From contig CAYVWB010000013.1 of NCBI GenBank assembly GCA_964455395.1, positions 14,971 to 78,970 of the forward strand: a stretch of DNA of 64,000 nucleotides. Direction: 5' to 3'. The position numbers and the translations under genes were made by a program. Shown here piece after piece: positions 51,844-63,053 of this stretch (position 1 is the stretch's first letter; every line of letters starts with the position of its first letter). This stretch comes from CAYVWB01 sp964455395. GTDB taxonomy: Bacteria; Desulfobacterota; Desulfovibrionia; Desulfovibrionales; Desulfovibrionaceae. Under the pieces are notes generated by a model. That model saw only the letters and a list, made by a program, of their open reading frames with translations. It had not been told where the DNA came from and made no database searches.

Positions 51844-52347
51844 ATGCTCCACCCCACCCGAGACGAACTCCTCGACGACATCGCCGTTCTCGGCGACCTG
51901 CTCACGGCCCGCGGCTGCTGGTTCGCTGCAGCCGAGTCCTGCACTGGCGGTCTGTTGACGGCCACCATCACCGACGTTCCCGGCGTTTCCGCGTGGCTCA
52001 AGGGGGGCGTCACTGCATATCACAACGATGTCAAGGAAACGCTGCTGTCCACCCCGGCCCGGGTGCTGGAAGATCACGGCGCAGTGAGCGAGCCCGCCGT
52101 CCGCGCCATGGTCGCCGGGGTGACGCGGCTCATGGAGGCGCAAGCCGGGATAGCCATCTCCGGCGTGGCGGGTCCGGGCGGCGGGGCGTATCACAAACCT
52201 GTGGGCACGGTCTGCATTGCATGGCGTCTCCATGACGAGACCCGCGCAGTGACCGAGCTCATCTCGGGAGACCGCGTGGCCGTGCGGTGGGGCAGCGTGG
52301 CGCGGGCCGTGCGCGGCATGGTGACGATGGTGCAGGAACAAGGGTGA
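51844..52347 (+). CDS. pncC: Nicotinamide-nucleotide amidase (CinA C-terminal domain type)
   Basis: 167 residues, the stand-alone CinA C-terminal domain that deamidates NMN to nicotinate mononucleotide in NAD recycling. Motifs: AAESCTGGLLTATITDVPG near the start, GGVTAYHNDVKETLL, and ISGVAGPGGGAYHKPVGTV. No N-terminal MoaB-like domain. The stop codon overlaps the start of the thpR gene (TGATG), so the two are coupled. Confidence 0.93.
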   Translation: MLHPTRDELLDDIAVLGDLLTARGCWFAAAESCTGGLLTATITDVPGVSAWLKGGVTAYHNDVKETLLSTPARVLEDHGAVSEPAVRAMVAGVTRLMEAQAGIAISGVAGPGGGAYHKPVGTVCIAWRLHDETRAVTELISGDRVAVRWGSVARAVRGMVTMVQEQG

Positions 52348-53009
52348 TGCGCTGTTTTGTCGGCCTCGCCCTGCCGGCGGCGTACGGGGAGACGCTTCAG
52401 GCCGTGCGCGATGCGTGGGCCCCCCGTCTGGACCGCGCCGCCGGGGCCACACGGCGGCTGGTGTGGACCCGTCCCGGAACATGGCACTGCACCCTGAAAT
52501 TTCTCGGCGAGGTGGCTCCCGCCGCGCTGCCTCGCCTGGAAGCCGCGCTCCTGGCCATCCGGCAGCCGCCGTTCACGCTGCAGGCCGGAGGCGGCGGCGT
52601 CTTCCCGCCCATGGGAGGCCGCCGGCCGCCGAGAGTCGCCTGGGTCGGTCTCCGCCAAGGCGCGGTCGAGACCACCCGTCTGGCGAACGCCGTGGACGAA
52701 GCCGCAGCCGCCTGCGGCGTTCCTTCGGAGGAACGCGCCTTCACGCCGCATCTGACGCTTTTTCGGGTGAAGGACGTGCGGGGGAACAACCGCAAGGCGC
52801 CGGCCGGTCGCGCCAGGGAACGCCCTGCGGAGCGTTTCGGGGACGCGCTGAACGACTTCCTCGCGGCTCTGGAGACCATGGACCACACCGCGTGGCCTGC
52901 TGTGGAGGTCGCCGCCTGCACCCTCTGGCGCAGTCATCTGCACGCCGAGGGTCCAAGGTACGAGCCGCTTTGTCAAATCCCCCTCAATTACCCGACACCG
53001 CGCCCCTGA
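52347..53009 (+). CDS. thpR: RNA 2',3'-cyclic phosphodiesterase (2'-5' RNA ligase family)
   Basis: 220 residues. The 2H-phosphoesterase signature is present twice as H-x-T/L: WHCTLKFLGE and PHLTLFRVK. It hydrolyses RNA 2',3'-cyclic ends and can reversibly join 2'-5' tRNA halves in vitro. Begins MRCFVGLALP, a usual family start, overlapping the pncC stop by one base. The middle insert KAPAGRARERPAERFGDA is more basic than usual. The gabT-like gene starts 19 bp downstream. Confidence 0.92.
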   Translation: MRCFVGLALPAAYGETLQAVRDAWAPRLDRAAGATRRLVWTRPGTWHCTLKFLGEVAPAALPRLEAALLAIRQPPFTLQAGGGGVFPPMGGRRPPRVAWVGLRQGAVETTRLANAVDEAAAACGVPSEERAFTPHLTLFRVKDVRGNNRKAPAGRARERPAERFGDALNDFLAALETMDHTAWPAVEVAACTLWRSHLHAEGPRYEPLCQIPLNYPTPRP

Positions 53010-53028
53010 AGCGAGGTATCCTGGCATC

Positions 53029-54345
53029 ATGAATCAAGAACGCCCCAATAACGCCGCTCTGACGTCGCGACGCAAGGCCGCCGTGCCCAGCGCGCTGATG
53101 AACCTCCACGAGACCTTCGCCGTGCAAGCCCGCAATGCGCTGGTTCGGGACGCCGACGGCCGGGAGTGGATCGACCTTACCGCAGGGCTGGGCGTTTGCA
53201 ATGTGGGCCACGCGCACCCCAAGGTCGCGCAGGCCGTGGCGGCCCAGGCCGAAACGTTCACGCATACCTGTTTTCATCTGTTCATGTATGAAGGATACGT
53301 GGAGCTTGCGGAACGACTCTGCGCCCTCGCGCCCGGCGACTTCTCCAAGAAAGCAGCGCTCTTCAACAGCGGCGCCGAAGCCGTGGAGAATGCGGTGAAA
53401 GCGGCGCGCGTGGCCACGGGCCGGCCGGCGGCGCTCTGCTTCGACGACAACTTCCACGGCCGCACGCTGCTGACCATGAGCCTGACCAGCAAGGTGGCGC
53501 CGGTGAAGCAAGGGTTCGGGCCTTTCGCGCCGGAGACGCACCGTGTTCCCTTCGCGTATTGCTACCGCTGTCCCGTGGGCAAGACGTACCCCGCGTGCGA
53601 TGTGGCGTGCGTGGAGCTGGTCCGTGAGGCCTTTGTCACCCGCGTGGCGGCGGAAAGCACGGCCTGCGTGGTGGTGGAGCCGGTGACGGGCCAAGGCGGC
53701 CACATTGTCCCGCCGCCGGAATATTTTCCCAGGTTGCGGGAAATCTGCGATGCACACGGCGTCCTGCTCATCCTCGACGAAATCCAGGCTGGCATGGGCC
53801 GGACGGGGACGATGTTCGCCATCGAGCACTGGGACGTCGCGCCGGATCTCGTCGCCGTGGCCAAGAGCCTCGCCGGGGGGTTGCCGCTCTCCGCCGTGGT
53901 CGGTCGCGCCGACGTGCTGGATGCGGTGCAGACCGGGGGCCTGGGCTCCACGTTCGGGGGGAACCCCGTGGCCTGCGCTGCAGCCAACGCCGTGCTGGAC
54001 GTCTTCGAAACGGAGGACTTGCTGGCGAAAGCGCGCGCCGTGGGAGAGACCGTGGCTGCGCGTTTTGCGCACTTCGCGGAATCCGTCTCCATCGTGGGGG
54101 AAGCGCGTGGGTTGGGCGCCATGCAGGCGGTGGAGCTCGTCTCGGACCGGCAGGCGCGCACGCCCGCGCCGGAATTGGCCAAGGAAGTCATCGGACACTG
54201 CCTGCGCGAAGGTGTGGTGGCGCTGGCGCAGGGCCGTCACGGCAACGTGGTGCGCATCCTCCCGCCGCTGACCATCTCCGAGGAAGCGCTCATGCGAGGC
54301 TTGGACGTCATGGAGGACGCGTTACGGCAGGCGTCGAAAAAATGA
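53029..54345 (+). CDS. gabT: Class III PLP aminotransferase (4-aminobutyrate aminotransferase-like)
   Basis: 438 residues. PLP-dependent fold type I. The Schiff-base lysine is in AVAKSLAGGLPLSAVVGR, the cofactor Asp in LLILDEIQAGMGRTG, and FNSGAEAVENAVKAAR, FHGRTLLTMSLT and GSTFGGNPVACAAA are the usual class III blocks. The Cys-rich CYRCPVGKTYPACDVACVEL resembles the insert seen in GabT. GABA or 5-aminovalerate transamination to 2-oxoglutarate is the likely reaction, but related ornithine/acetylornithine enzymes are hard to exclude. Third gene after pncC and thpR. Confidence 0.88.
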   Translation: MNQERPNNAALTSRRKAAVPSALMNLHETFAVQARNALVRDADGREWIDLTAGLGVCNVGHAHPKVAQAVAAQAETFTHTCFHLFMYEGYVELAERLCALAPGDFSKKAALFNSGAEAVENAVKAARVATGRPAALCFDDNFHGRTLLTMSLTSKVAPVKQGFGPFAPETHRVPFAYCYRCPVGKTYPACDVACVELVREAFVTRVAAESTACVVVEPVTGQGGHIVPPPEYFPRLREICDAHGVLLILDEIQAGMGRTGTMFAIEHWDVAPDLVAVAKSLAGGLPLSAVVGRADVLDAVQTGGLGSTFGGNPVACAAANAVLDVFETEDLLAKARAVGETVAARFAHFAESVSIVGEARGLGAMQAVELVSDRQARTPAPELAKEVIGHCLREGVVALAQGRHGNVVRILPPLTISEEALMRGLDVMEDALRQASKK

Positions 54346-54362
54346 TCCAGATTGAAAGGGAC

Positions 54363-54392
54363 TTGTCGCCTGCGCGGCTTTCCTGCTACACT
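54363..54392 (+). promoter_or_regulatory. Sigma70-type promoter of the hybrid histidine kinase gene
   Basis: TTGTCG at 54363 and TACACT at 54387 with an 18-bp spacer and a TG two bases before the -10; same pattern as before cinA. Confidence 0.55.
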
Positions 54393-54487
54393 CCGATGAA
54401 TTGCTTCCCCGATCATGATGTGCAACACGCCGCCTTTGTCCCGAACAGCATTCGTTTTGCTGGAGAATTCCGCCTGGAGCCAGACGC

Positions 54488-56998
<2,511 letters not shown>

Positions 56999-57367
56999 AG
57001 CGCTTGCGTCCCCGCCCCCTTCTCCCGACTCTCCGTCGCTTGTCGTCCCCGGCTCCTCCGCTGGACGCGAAGCCCTACTTGTCTGCGTGGCGCTCGTGTT
57101 CCTGCAGCCCCATGCGATTCGGGCGATTCGGGCGATTCGGACGATTCGGACGATTCGGACGATTCGTGGGGCTCGCACCATGCACGCTTATCCGGAACGC
57201 GCGCTGCGCCTGCCTCCTTGCGCCTGGCCCGCTTCATGCGATGCAGCTGGCGGCGAACCCCATGCGAAGACGGCCCTGCCCGGCGTTTCGCCAGCAGAGC
57301 CGTCAACACGGCGGCGAGGGGTCGAGGGGGAATCGACCGTCTCGCCAAAGGGGTTGGATCGTAGCGG
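56999..57367. other. Convergent intergenic region with 9-bp tandem repeat
   Basis: 369 bp between convergent genes. Apart from the tandem repeat (57115-57168) and a GGTCGA/TCGACC hairpin near 57323-57342 without a T-run, nothing is seen. Confidence 0.5.
57115..57168. repeat. Tandem repeat of CGATTCGG(G/A), six 9-bp units
   Basis: CGATTCGGG twice, CGATTCGGA three times, then CGATTCGTG. In a non-coding convergent gap; copy number could vary between strains. Confidence 0.85.
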
Positions 57368-57859
57368 CTAGAGGTAATCCCCGCGATTGAACTTGAAGCG
57401 CTCTGTCACGGTCATGATCTCCAGAGTGTCCACCATGGATTGGAGATCCCCGCCCCCGTCCTCCAAGGAGCCGGCGGCGGCTTTCAGGCCTTCCACCTCG
57501 CTGGAGATGTCTTCCAGCACTCCGTACGCTTGCCGCAAGTCGCCTTGACGCATGGCGCCCAAGCTGTCTGCGTAGCTTTCCCACTTGTCGAGGACGGCGT
57601 CTAGTGTGTCCATGACCTCTCGCTCTGTGATCTGCGGTTGAATCGCCTCCGCCCGGTCCACTGCCTGAACGGCTTCCGCCCCGGTGGCGGCTTCCGTCCG
57701 TCCGGGGGCTTCGAGCCCCTCCGCAGCCTGCTGGACATCGCTTTTCCGCACTTCCTGCGCGAGCATGTCCCCGAACTTCCCTGTCTTGTCCGGCTGGGAG
57801 CGGGACCGGAGCTCTTCCTCTCGCCGCAAGGCCTCGAGTTGTTCCGGTCTGATCTTCAT
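57368..57859 (-). CDS. Unknown charged helical protein with sigma54-type promoter
   Basis: 163 residues from ATG 57859, preceded by GGGGAG. Begins MKIRPEQLEALRREEELRSR and continues GKFGDMLAQEVRKSDVQQAA, a linker, then two long helices ending NRGDYL. The early F-x-x-M/L-L-x-x-E pattern is seen in some flagellar axial or hook-length-related proteins, but this is weak. A near-consensus sigma54 site 30 bp upstream of the start suggests flagellar or nitrogen-type control, as with flgE in this window. No homology claimed. Confidence 0.65.
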   Translation of the reverse strand: MKIRPEQLEALRREEELRSRSQPDKTGKFGDMLAQEVRKSDVQQAAEGLEAPGRTEAATGAEAVQAVDRAEAIQPQITEREVMDTLDAVLDKWESYADSLGAMRQGDLRQAYGVLEDISSEVEGLKAAAGSLEDGGGDLQSMVDTLEIMTVTERFKFNRGDYL

Positions 57860-57888
57860 GGGCTCCCCCTTCTGTTTGCCTTCTTGAC

Positions 57889-57904
57889 AGCATGAAGCAT
57901 GCCA
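57889..57904 (-). promoter_or_regulatory. Sigma54-type promoter, minus strand
   Basis: On the minus strand TGGCATG-CTTC-ATGCT, one mismatch to TGGCAYG-N4-TTGCW, with correct GG-GC spacing; 30 bp before the start codon of the unknown gene. Confidence 0.6.
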
Positions 57905-58204
57905 ACTCGACAGATTCCACAATAGCGTTGAAATATCAGCGTTTCATGAAACAGGGGCGGCGCCTTTTGCCGCGTTGACGCACCCAGGCGGCGTCTGCCG
58001 GCCCACTGTCTCTCGTCTTGGATGATACGAAAGAAGATTTCGCCTGTCCATCCATGGCGTCCGGCGCGATTCTGGGGCATACTGACGGCAAAAGCGGCCA
58101 TTGTCGCACCCGTTCCGCGTTCCGCATGGTCTCCCTGTCCGTATCAGACATGAGACGCCCACCCGGGACGGGTCGAGCCCTCAGCACGCGCCAAGGAGGT
58201 CCCC
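57905..58204. other. Divergent intergenic region
   Basis: Upstream region shared by the unknown minus-strand gene and the universal stress gene. No second promoter could be assigned with confidence. Confidence 0.4.
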
Positions 58205-58654
58205 ATGAAACGTGTGAACAAGATTCTCTGCGCCGTTGATTTCTCGGAGTTCAGCCCCGAAGTGGCTGATGCCGCCATCACCATGGCCAAGGCCTTCGAT
58301 GCGGAAGTCGTCGTCATGTATGCAGCGCCCTCGCTGGCGCAGTACGTGGGCTTCCACGTGCCGCCCACCTCCATCGAGAGCTTCGTGGGCGAAATCGTCA
58401 GCGGTGCGGAGAAAAGCATGGACGCTTTCCTCAACGAGCGTTTCGAAGGCGTGAACGCTCGCGGTCTGGTGGCCACAGGGTACGCCGCGGAGGAAATCCT
58501 CCGCGTGGCCGAGGAAGAAGCCGTGGATCTCGTCGTCATGGGCACCCACGGCCGCAAAGGCCTGGACCTCATCCTCTTCGGCTCCGTGGCGGAAAAAGTG
58601 GTGAAGAGCTGCTCCCGCCCCGTGCTCACCATCCGCCCCGGCGCGCAGGGTTAG
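58205..58654 (+). CDS. Universal stress protein (UspA family), ATP-binding type
   Basis: 149 residues, a single Usp domain. The ATP-binding signature G-x2-G-x9-G-S is intact (GTHGRKGLDLILFGSV), after VDLVVM; the N-terminal ILCAVDFSEFS strand and loop are typical. AAGGAGG stands 6 nt before the ATG, one of the best ribosome binding sites in the window, so it is probably highly made. Cytoplasmic dimer with a general stress role; specific function unknown. Confidence 0.93.
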   Translation: MKRVNKILCAVDFSEFSPEVADAAITMAKAFDAEVVVMYAAPSLAQYVGFHVPPTSIESFVGEIVSGAEKSMDAFLNERFEGVNARGLVATGYAAEEILRVAEEEAVDLVVMGTHGRKGLDLILFGSVAEKVVKSCSRPVLTIRPGAQG

Positions 58655-58936
58655 CCCCTCCAGCACGCCCGCCCACCCCCGGGGGAAACAGCCGCACCCG
58701 TCAACGCTTGCTTCCTGCGCCGTTCGTCAGTACACAGGGGCGTCTTTCGTCGGCATGCGGCGCGACGACGCCCCCCGCCAGAAGCCGCCAGGGCGAGCCT
58801 TCCTCCACGGATGCCGCCCAGCGGCGCGGCGCAGTCCGGGGCCCTTCACGGAGCAGGGAGCCCCGCGCGTGAAGACTGCGCCCTGGCGAGGCGGCTTGTC
58901 GCCCTCGCGGCTTACCCTTCAACAAGGCGGCTCACC

Positions 58937-60148
58937 GTGGTTCAGGAAACGCCCGATCTTTCCCCTGTCAGCGCGCTCCGCAAGGAGGTGCTGGACTTCG
59001 AGCCATACAGCGCCGGACTCTCCATCGAGGAGATTCAAGCGCGCTACGGCCTCGCGTCCGTCATCAAGCTCGCCTCCAACGAGAACCCCCTGGGGACCTC
59101 CCCGCTGGTGCAGAAACGGCTGCGCGCCAAAGCGGACGCTGTCTTCCGGTATCCCAAGCCGGACACGCCGACCCTGACCCGCGCCATCGCCGCACGGGTG
59201 CAGGTCGAGCCTGAACGCATCGTCGTCGGCAACGGCTCCGACGAGATCATCGACCTGCTCATCCGTGTGCGCGCCACCCCCGGCCGGGACCGCGTGCTCG
59301 CCTTCCAGCCATCCTTCTCCATGTATCGACTGCAGACCCGGATGCAAGGCGCGGAGTTCGTCACCGTGCCCCTGGAGGACGATCTCTCCCTCAACATGGA
59401 CAAGCTCGTCTCGCGGGTGGACGCCTCCACGGCAGTGGTCTTCGTGACGACGCCGGACAACCCCTCCGGCCACGCCACCCCGCGGGAGGAGATCCTGCGG
59501 CTGGCCCGAGAACTACCGCCCACGTGTCTGCTGGTGGTGGATGAAGCCTATGTGGATTTCGCAGACCCCGTGGAAGCGCATACCCTGCTCCCCTTCGTGG
59601 AGCGCCATCGCAACCTGGTGGTGCTGCGCACCTTCTCCAAGGCCTATGGCCTGGCGGGGTTGCGGCTGGGGTTCGGCGTCATGGATCCGGAACTGGCGGA
59701 CTACCTGTGGCGCGTCCGGCTGCCTTTCAGCGTGAGCATTCTGGCGGAGACCGCAGGCGTCGCCGCTCTGGAGGACCTCACCTTCTACAACGCCACGCTG
59801 GACACGGTGCGACAAGGTCGTGTTTTCCTTGCAGAAGCTTTGGCCTCGCTGGGTTGCCGCCCCCGGCCCTCCCAGGCAAACTTCCTTCTCTTCCGCCTCC
59901 CGGACTACTGCGCTCTGGCCGCGCGCGCCGTGTTCGAACGCCTCCTCGCGCAGGGGATCATCATCCGCCCCCTGGACAGCTACGGTCTGCCGGACTGCCT
60001 GCGCGTGAGCATCGGGACCGAGACGGAAAACCGCGCCTTCATCCAAGCCCTGGAGCGCGTGCTGGGGGAAGCCCACACTGCGGGGCCGCATGCGGACTCA
60101 TCCCTCGGCGCGCACGACTCCACCCCCCGGGAGAACGAAGGTGGCTAG
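58937..60148 (+). CDS. hisC: Histidinol-phosphate aminotransferase
   Basis: 403 residues from GTG 58937, which has AAGGCGG upstream; 42 in-frame codons above are not family-like. PLP enzyme of histidine synthesis (imidazole-acetol phosphate to histidinol phosphate). Motifs: KLASNENPLG, GNGSDEIIDLL, VVFVTTPDNPSGHATP, LVVDEAYVDFAD, the PLP lysine in RTFSKAYGLAGLRLGF and the Arg in CLRVSIGTETEN. The last ~25 residues extend beyond the usual end and carry the start of the cmk gene; the two overlap by 8 bp. No other his genes nearby. Confidence 0.93.
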   Translation: MVQETPDLSPVSALRKEVLDFEPYSAGLSIEEIQARYGLASVIKLASNENPLGTSPLVQKRLRAKADAVFRYPKPDTPTLTRAIAARVQVEPERIVVGNGSDEIIDLLIRVRATPGRDRVLAFQPSFSMYRLQTRMQGAEFVTVPLEDDLSLNMDKLVSRVDASTAVVFVTTPDNPSGHATPREEILRLARELPPTCLLVVDEAYVDFADPVEAHTLLPFVERHRNLVVLRTFSKAYGLAGLRLGFGVMDPELADYLWRVRLPFSVSILAETAGVAALEDLTFYNATLDTVRQGRVFLAEALASLGCRPRPSQANFLLFRLPDYCALAARAVFERLLAQGIIIRPLDSYGLPDCLRVSIGTETENRAFIQALERVLGEAHTAGPHADSSLGAHDSTPRENEGG

Positions 60149-60860
60149 CCCGCAGACGCCGCCCCAGCGCCAGCGCGTCATCACCCTGGACGGCCCCGCC
60201 GGCGTCGGCAAAACCACGCTGTCCAAACGCCTCGCCGGCGCGCTTGGGTTGCCCTACCTGGACACCGGCGCCATGTACCGCGTGGTGGGCAAGACCCTCT
60301 GCGAGACCTACCCGGCGTTGGCGGCGTCGCCTGCGCCTGAGGACGCTCCCGAGGACGATCGCATCCGCGAGGCGCTCGCCGCCATCCACTTCGCTCTGGA
60401 AGACTCCGGCGCATCGACACGATTGGTGGTGAACGAGGTCGTCGTCGGCGACGAGATCCGCACCGAAACCGTGGCGCGTTTCGCCTCGCTCACCGCCACG
60501 CGCAAGGTGGTTCGCGAACGCCTGACCCAAGCCCAGCGCCAGCTCGGCGAAGCCGGCCCGCTGGTGGCGGAAGGCCGGGACATGGGCGCCGTGGTTTTCC
60601 CTCACGCCGCGCCCAAGTTCTTTCTGGACGCCGACCCCACGGTGCGCGCGCAGCGTCGGCTGGACCAACTGCGCGCCATGGGCGTGGACGTCCTCCCCAC
60701 CCTGGAGGACCTCGCCACGGCCATCGCCGAGCGGGACCACCAGGACCGCACCCGCGCCGAAGCCCCACTCCAGCCCGCCGACGACGCCATCCTCGTGGAC
60801 ACCAGCGACCTGACCGAAGACGAGGTCTTCGCGCTGCTCTTGTCGCACTGCGCCGACTGA
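60141..60860 (+). CDS. cmk: Cytidylate kinase
   Basis: 239 residues from GTG 60141 (GGAG 8 nt upstream). Phosphorylates CMP and dCMP. Walker A is GPAGVGKTT, followed by PYLDTGAMYR (substrate contact), AEGRDMGAVVFP (family GRD motif) and the lid DPTVRAQRRLDQLR. An insert near residues 52-66 is Pro/Glu-rich. The N-terminal 10 residues lie on the hisC end, indicating translational coupling, a pairing commonly followed by ispH or rpsA elsewhere but not here. Confidence 0.93.
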   Translation: MASPQTPPQRQRVITLDGPAGVGKTTLSKRLAGALGLPYLDTGAMYRVVGKTLCETYPALAASPAPEDAPEDDRIREALAAIHFALEDSGASTRLVVNEVVVGDEIRTETVARFASLTATRKVVRERLTQAQRQLGEAGPLVAEGRDMGAVVFPHAAPKFFLDADPTVRAQRRLDQLRAMGVDVLPTLEDLATAIAERDHQDRTRAEAPLQPADDAILVDTSDLTEDEVFALLLSHCAD

Positions 60861-60946
60861 ACGCCATCCCACACGACGCACGTCAGCCGCAAGACGCACT
60901 CCACGGCGGGCATCCCGTCCTGCGCCTGCAGCATCGGACACCAGGA

Positions 60947-60978
60947 AAGGGGAGCGCCCTCGCCGGACGGCTCCCCTT
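60947..60978. terminator. Hairpin between convergent cmk and tyrS
   Basis: AAGGGGAGC (60947-60955) pairs perfectly with GCTCCCCTT (60970-60978) over a 14-nt loop. Only TT(T) follows in either direction, so it is a weak or bidirectional terminator. Confidence 0.5.
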
Positions 60979-61003
60979 GCATGAACATCCTGAATTCAGG
61001 TGG

Positions 61004-62224
61004 TTACTGTACGACGAGCTTGAGAAAACGGCGTTTGCCGAGCTTGATGACGTACTCGCCGGCAGGCAACTCGGCCTCCCCGTCGTGGAGCTTTTCACCG
61101 TCCACAGTCAGCGCGCCCTGCTTCACCAGCCGGCGCGCCGCCCCCCGCGAATCCGTGAGTCCCGCCTCGGCGAGAAAAGCCGCCGGCCGGCTGGCTTCGC
61201 CCCGGGAAACCACGAGCTCCGGCATGTCCTCCGGAAGCTGGCCTTTGGCGAAGACGGCGTTGAAGCCGGCGCGGGCCTCCTCGGCGGCGGCATCGCCATG
61301 GAACCGCGCAGTGATCTCCTGAGCGAGGCGCTCCTTGGCGGCCTTGGGGTGGAGCACGCCTTCCGCCACCTCGACGCGCATGGCCTCGATGTCCGGCAAG
61401 GAGCGGTCGGAGAGCAGCTCGTAGTAGCGCCACATGAGCTCATCCGAGACGGACATGAGCTTGCCGAACATATCTGCCGGGGGTTCCTCGATCCCCACGT
61501 AGTTCCCCAAGGATTTGGACATCTTCTTGACGCCGTCCAGCCCTTCGAGGATAGGGACGGTGAGCACGATCTGCGGTTCCTGCCCGTGGAGCTGCTGGAG
61601 GTGGCGGCCCATGAGGAGGTTGAATTTCTGGTCGGTGCCGCCGAGCTCCACGTCCGCTTCCAAAGCCACCGAGTCGTACCCTTGCACGAGTGGATACAGG
61701 AATTCGTGGATGGCGATGGCGCGGTTTTCCGTGTAGCGCTTGTGGAAATCGTCCCGCTCGAGCATGCGCGCCACGGTGTAGCGGCTGCAGAGAGCGACGA
61801 AATCCGCGGCGGTGAAAGCGTCCATCCAGGTGGAATTGAAAGCGATTTCGGTGCGCTCGGGGTCGAGTATCTTGAATATCTGTCGTTTGTAGGTCTCGGC
61901 GTTGGCCAATACTTGCTCGCGGGTAAGAGGGGGCCGTGTCTCGGTCTTGCCGGAGGGGTCGCCGATCATCCCCGTGAAGTCCCCGATGAGAAAGATGACC
62001 TGGTGCCCGAGGTCCTGGAAATGCTTGAGCTTCTGGATAAGCACCGTGTGGCCGAGGTGGAGATCCGGCGCGGTGGGGTCGAAACCGGCTTTCACGCGCA
62101 AGGGGCGTCCCTTGGCGAGCTTTCTGGTGAGTTCCTCGTTGCTGATGATCTCCACTGCGCCGCGTTCGATCTGCGCCAAAGCCTCGCTCACTGCATACTC
62201 CTGATCGCTTGAATATATGTTCAT
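61004..62224 (-). CDS. tyrS: Tyrosine--tRNA ligase
   Basis: 406 residues from ATG 62224, where the family N-terminus begins; the extra upstream frame lies in ymdB. Class I synthetase: HIGH motif as APDLHLGHTVL, KMSKS as KKMSKSLGNY, tyrosine-site segment ELGGTDQKFNLLMGR and a C-terminal S4 RNA-binding domain (~340-406; RRLVKQGALTVDGEKL). Length and motif spacing fit the TyrRZ-type rather than the E. coli type. 25 bp after ymdB on the same strand. Confidence 0.95.
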   Translation of the reverse strand: MNIYSSDQEYAVSEALAQIERGAVEIISNEELTRKLAKGRPLRVKAGFDPTAPDLHLGHTVLIQKLKHFQDLGHQVIFLIGDFTGMIGDPSGKTETRPPLTREQVLANAETYKRQIFKILDPERTEIAFNSTWMDAFTAADFVALCSRYTVARMLERDDFHKRYTENRAIAIHEFLYPLVQGYDSVALEADVELGGTDQKFNLLMGRHLQQLHGQEPQIVLTVPILEGLDGVKKMSKSLGNYVGIEEPPADMFGKLMSVSDELMWRYYELLSDRSLPDIEAMRVEVAEGVLHPKAAKERLAQEITARFHGDAAAEEARAGFNAVFAKGQLPEDMPELVVSRGEASRPAAFLAEAGLTDSRGAARRLVKQGALTVDGEKLHDGEAELPAGEYVIKLGKRRFLKLVVQ

Positions 62225-62249
62225 CTGCTTGAGCCACAGGGGCGGCGGG

Positions 62250-63053
62250 TCAACACCGGTGGTCCACCAGCCCCAGCGCCGTGGCGCGGCCCTCTGCGGG
62301 GTCCACGTCCACCCACACGCCGGAGACGGCGCCATCGCCTTGCGCCAGCCGGAAGCGCACGGGCATGGCGCTCATGAGGCGTCTGGTCACGGCGTGGGCG
62401 TCCATTCCCAAGGCGGAGTCGCGCACGCCGCACATGCCGGCGTCTGTCAGCGCGGCGGCGCCGCCGGGCTGCAGGCGCGCGTCGTTGGTCTGGACATGCG
62501 TGTGGGTGCCGATGACAGCGCTTACCCGACCATCCAGGTGATAGGCAAGCGCGATTTTCTCCGAGGTGGCCTCGGCGTGGAAGTCCACGAAACGCACCTT
62601 CGGGGGGGTGTCCATGGCGTCCAGTTCGGCGAGCAGCGCATCGGCTTTGCGGAAAGGGCAGTCCACGGGCTCCATGAAAGTGCGTCCGATGAGATTCAGC
62701 ACCGCCACGGCCACCTCGCCGCGGGCCGTCCTGACGGTGTAGAGTCCCACGCCCTTGCCCGGGGCGTCGTGGGGGTAGTTGGCTGGACGAAGCACACGGG
62801 GCTCCGTGTCCAGGTAGGGGTAGACGTCCTTGATCTTCCAGATGTGGTTGCCTGTGGTGATGACGTCCACGCCGCAGTTGAAGAGTTCCCGAGCAGTCTT
62901 CACGCTCAGTCCGAAGCCGCCGGCGGCGTTCTCTCCGTTGACGATGACGAGCCCCGGAGCGAATTCGCGTTTGAGCCGGGGCATGGCCTCGGCCAGGGCC
63001 TTGCGGCCGGGCCGACCCACCACATCCCCCAGGAAAAGCAGCCGCAGCGTCAT
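62250..63053 (-). CDS. ymdB: YmdB-family metallophosphoesterase (2',3'-cyclic-AMP phosphodiesterase-like)
   Basis: 267 residues. Dinuclear-metal phosphodiesterase of the TIGR00282 family. Metal ligands: GDVVGRPG (Asp), VNGENAAGG (Asn-Glu-Asn), TTGNHIW (Asn-His), VDFHAEATSEK (His) and GTHTHVQTND (His pair), all intact. Bacillus YmdB hydrolyses 2',3'-cAMP and affects biofilm choice; here the role is unproven. ATGA overlap with moeA upstream, 25 bp to tyrS downstream: an operon of three. Confidence 0.93.
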   Translation of the reverse strand: MTLRLLFLGDVVGRPGRKALAEAMPRLKREFAPGLVIVNGENAAGGFGLSVKTARELFNCGVDVITTGNHIWKIKDVYPYLDTEPRVLRPANYPHDAPGKGVGLYTVRTARGEVAVAVLNLIGRTFMEPVDCPFRKADALLAELDAMDTPPKVRFVDFHAEATSEKIALAYHLDGRVSAVIGTHTHVQTNDARLQPGGAAALTDAGMCGVRDSALGMDAHAVTRRLMSAMPVRFRLAQGDGAVSGVWVDVDPAEGRATALGLVDHRC

